Positions 5,456 to 7,462 of a DNA stretch of 7,462 bases are shown here, one piece after another. Every line of letters begins with the position of its first letter. Position 1 is the stretch's first letter. The stretch comes from Lachnospiraceae bacterium (GTDB lineage: Bacteria > Bacillota > Clostridia > Lachnospirales > Lachnospiraceae): contig JAFSBP010000023.1 of assembly GCA_017437205.1 (NCBI GenBank), forward strand, positions 1 through 7,462. The letters run 5' to 3'. The notes beneath the pieces are model-generated. The model saw only the letters and a program-made list of their open reading frames with translations, made no database searches and had not been told where the DNA came from. The translations under genes and the position numbers were made by a program.

Positions 5456-6772
5456 GTGGTTCGAAAGGTATTTACAGACAACAGTTTATTTTTTGAGCAG
5501 AATGAGGAATTGGAAGTGAAACTTCCCTACGCAGAAGCGACAGATATTTTGGGCACCCCGGTTCAAATCGGCAAAAAGACAGCCCCCAACCGGCTGGTAT
5601 GTCAACCGATGGAGGGATGTGACGGCACCGCGGATGGTGCGCCGGATGAATTGACTTTTCGCAGATACCGCCGTTTTGCAGAGGGCGGAGCAGGTCTCAT
5701 TTGGTTTGAGGCGACCGCCTGCCGTGAGGAGGGACGGGCGAATCCCCGTCAGCTGTGGATCAGGGAGGATAACCTGGATGTTTTTAAGCGGATCGTGGAC
5801 GAGATCAGAGAGACGAGCCTTAAGAAAAACGGATATGCGCCCCTGATCATCATGCAGGACACCCATTCCGGCAGATACAGTAAACCCCAGGGAAAGCCGG
5901 CTCCGCTCATTGCATACAATAACCCGATTTTTGAGGGGGAGAACCCCATCGATAAAAGCCGCATTGTATCCGACGAGTATCTGGATCAGGTAAAGGATGA
6001 CATGGTGAAGGCGGCAGGGCTGGCGGAGAAGGCCGGATTTGACGGTGTGGATATTAAGTGCTGTCATCGATATCTGAATTCTGAACTGCTTTCTGCTTAC
6101 AACCGCGAGGGAAGATACGGCGGCAGTCTGGAAAACCGTACCAGACTGCTTCGTGAGAGCGTGGAAGGCGCGAGAGCACTCTGTAGCGATGAGTTTTTGA
6201 TTGCATCCAGACTAAATGTGTACGATGGCTTCGCATACCCCTATGGCTTCGGTGTAGCCACCGATGGCACTCTGGACTTTGATACGACGGAGCCGATCTG
6301 GCTTCTCAGAGAGCTTCAGAAGGCGGGAGCGGAGCTGGTGGACATTACCATGGGCAACCCCTACTTTAATCCCCATGTAAACCGTCCGTTCGCGGCAGGC
6401 GGATATACCGCCGAGGAGCATCCGCTGGAAGGCGTTGCAAGAATGCTTCACGGTACCGCTACACTTAAAAAAGAAGTTCCGGAGCTTAAGCTGATTGCGT
6501 CTGCATTGACCTATCTGGGCGTCGCAGGACCGCATGTGGCTGCATCGTTCATTCAGGAGAATGGGTTTGATCTGGCAGGCTTTGGCCGGATGATTTTCGC
6601 TTATCCGGAGTTCGCGAAGGATATTTTGACAGCGGGAGAGCTGGACAAGCGGAAAATCTGCATCTGTTGTTCCAAGTGCACGGAACTGATGCGCGGCGGA
6701 AATACTCCCGGCTGCGTGATTCGTGACCAGCTCTATACCGATTTGTACAGAGAATTTAAAAAGAACAACTGA
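5456..6772 (+). CDS. Old Yellow Enzyme-family NADH:flavin oxidoreductase with C-terminal Fe-S cysteine motif
   Basis: With the GTG start the protein has 438 residues; the ATG at 5435 would add seven. It is an FMN-binding TIM barrel of the OYE/2,4-dienoyl-CoA reductase class. Landmarks are LGTPVQIGKKTAPNRLVCQPMEG (32-54, strand 1 region), the active-site segment DIKCCHRYL (199-207) followed by YGGSLENR (221-228), and LIASALTY and FGRMIFAYPEFAKD near the phosphate-binding end. In most relatives the segment reads H-x-x-H; here Lys201 replaces the first His and His204 is kept. The C-terminus carries C402-x2-C405-x2-C408-x11-C420, the spacing type of the [4Fe-4S] site in trimethylamine dehydrogenase-like enzymes, but the chain stops 18 residues later, without the FAD/NAD-binding domains usual in that group. 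It probably reduces an activated C=C or related bond; the substrate is unknown. First gene of a probable operon with the SDR 45 bp downstream, divergent from the AraC regulator. Confidence 0.92.
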   Translation: MVRKVFTDNSLFFEQNEELEVKLPYAEATDILGTPVQIGKKTAPNRLVCQPMEGCDGTADGAPDELTFRRYRRFAEGGAGLIWFEATACREEGRANPRQLWIREDNLDVFKRIVDEIRETSLKKNGYAPLIIMQDTHSGRYSKPQGKPAPLIAYNNPIFEGENPIDKSRIVSDEYLDQVKDDMVKAAGLAEKAGFDGVDIKCCHRYLNSELLSAYNREGRYGGSLENRTRLLRESVEGARALCSDEFLIASRLNVYDGFAYPYGFGVATDGTLDFDTTEPIWLLRELQKAGAELVDITMGNPYFNPHVNRPFAAGGYTAEEHPLEGVARMLHGTATLKKEVPELKLIASALTYLGVAGPHVAASFIQENGFDLAGFGRMIFAYPEFAKDILTAGELDKRKICICCSKCTELMRGGNTPGCVIRDQLYTDLYREFKKNN

Positions 6773-6817
6773 TTTGCGTAAAAATCTGAAAGAATGCAGA
6801 CAAAGAGGGATAAATAG

Positions 6818-7462
6818 ATGAAGAACATTATTGTCAGTGGCTGCGCCCGCGGAATTGGCGAGGCGGTTGCCAGAAAGCTTTTGCAGGAAGGATACTGTGT
6901 CACCGGAATGAGTCGTACCGATAAAGAGCAGGTGGTGGCAGCATATGATTCTCCGAATTTTGCATATGTGCAGGGAGATCTGGGTAACAGAGAGGATAGA
7001 GAAGCTTTGGTACAGTGTGCGCTCACACAGTTTGGACGGATCGACGGTCTGGTGAATGTGGCCGGGGTCGCGCCCAAGGTGAGGAATGATCTCCTTCAGA
7101 TGACCGAGGAAAGCTATGATTTTGTGATGAATATCAATACTAAGGGAACTATGTTTCTCACGCAGGCGGTGGCAAAGGAGATGCTTAAGAACGCTTCCGA
7201 AAACGGAATCAAAGGACATATCTGCAATATTTCCTCCATCTCCGCGTACACCAGCTCCGTAAACCGGGGAGAGTATTGCATTTCCAAGGCAGGCGTGTCC
7301 ATGCTGACTAAACTGTTTGCGGACCGTTTGGCGGAAGAAGGAATTATGGTCAATGAGATCCTTCCCGGCATCATTGCCACCGGAATGACCGAAAAAGTAA
7401 AAGGAAAATACGATGCGTTGATTGACGGCGGATTGTTGCCGATCAAGCGGTGGGGTCAGCCG
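6818..7462 (+). CDS. Short-chain dehydrogenase/reductase, FabG-like (3' partial)
   Basis: The frame is open from ATG 6818 to the window edge (215 codons); a typical SDR has ~245-260, so roughly 30-45 residues are missing. GAGGGA (6805-6810) sits seven bases before the ATG. Classical SDR features are all present: the Rossmann glycine motif SGCARGIG (7-14), NVAG (80-83, for the usual NNAG), Asn107, Ser140, and Y153-x3-K157 in YCISK. The end reads LLPIKRWGQP, where relatives continue with the P-x-R/K-x-G-x-P-E-E-I-A segment. Arg33 after the second strand favours NADP(H) over NAD(H), an inference. It probably interconverts a hydroxyl and a keto group; similarity to 3-oxoacyl-ACP reductases does not establish that substrate. 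It lies 45 bp after the flavin oxidoreductase with no terminator between, so the two are likely co-transcribed and may act in succession. Confidence 0.93.
   Translation, partial: MKNIIVSGCARGIGEAVARKLLQEGYCVTGMSRTDKEQVVAAYDSPNFAYVQGDLGNREDREALVQCALTQFGRIDGLVNVAGVAPKVRNDLLQMTEESYDFVMNINTKGTMFLTQAVAKEMLKNASENGIKGHICNISSISAYTSSVNRGEYCISKAGVSMLTKLFADRLAEEGIMVNEILPGIIATGMTEKVKGKYDALIDGGLLPIKRWGQP

Noticed and set aside
5486..6067. 193-codon open frame on the minus strand
   Set aside because: Antisense shadow of the flavin oxidoreductase gene with no domain-like sequence.
6212..7219. Long open frame (335 codons) on the minus strand
   Set aside because: It lies antisense to the oxidoreductase and SDR genes, has no ribosome site or recognisable domain, and its composition is that of a reversed coding sequence.

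Overview
The window looks like chromosomal DNA of a gut-type clostridium (Bacillota, probably Lachnospiraceae or a relative). This is inferred from the strong AGGAGG-type ribosome sites, the moderate GC content with AT-rich spacers, and the families present: an AAA-ATPase-like/PD-(D/E)XK protein, a DUF2442 protein, an AraC regulator, an Old Yellow Enzyme and an SDR. No RNA gene, CRISPR array, transposase or integrase is visible.

Layout. (1) Bases 3-2021 (+) hold the 3' part of a large glycoside-hydrolase-like protein that begins before the window; it is followed by a strong hairpin terminator at 2093-2130. (2) Bases 2147-2690 form a small, independently controlled unit. A consensus-like promoter is filled by a perfect 11-bp inverted repeat, then comes a tiny remnant of a DUF4160 gene, then an intact DUF2442-HTH protein. 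DUF4160 and DUF2442 genes commonly travel as a pair; here the upstream partner is reduced to about eight or nine codons and its start codon is ATA. (3) Bases 2772-4457 (+) encode a complete AAA-ATPase-like/PD-(D/E)XK protein with its own plausible promoter. (4) Bases 4408-5262 (-) encode an AraC-family regulator whose 3' end overlaps the ATPase gene convergently by 50 bp. (5) Divergent from it, 5456-6772 (+) encodes a flavin oxidoreductase of the Old Yellow Enzyme class, and 6818-7462 (+, cut by the window edge) encodes a short-chain dehydrogenase/reductase.

How it fits together. The AraC regulator probably senses a small molecule through its cupin domain and controls the divergent oxidoreductase/SDR operon, which looks like a two-step redox pathway on an unknown carbonyl or enone substrate. 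The middle section (2147-4457) resembles accessory cargo set between two metabolic loci: a lone antitoxin-like regulator beside an AAA/nuclease-fold protein.

The most interesting points are the DUF4160 remnant with its operator-promoter, the trimethylamine-dehydrogenase-like [4Fe-4S] cysteine motif at the extreme C-terminus of an oxidoreductase that lacks the usual pyridine-nucleotide domains, and the extended tail of the AraC protein created by the convergent overlap. I did not find a clearly new multi-gene system; the closest candidate is the remnant/DUF2442-HTH/AAA-nuclease cluster.
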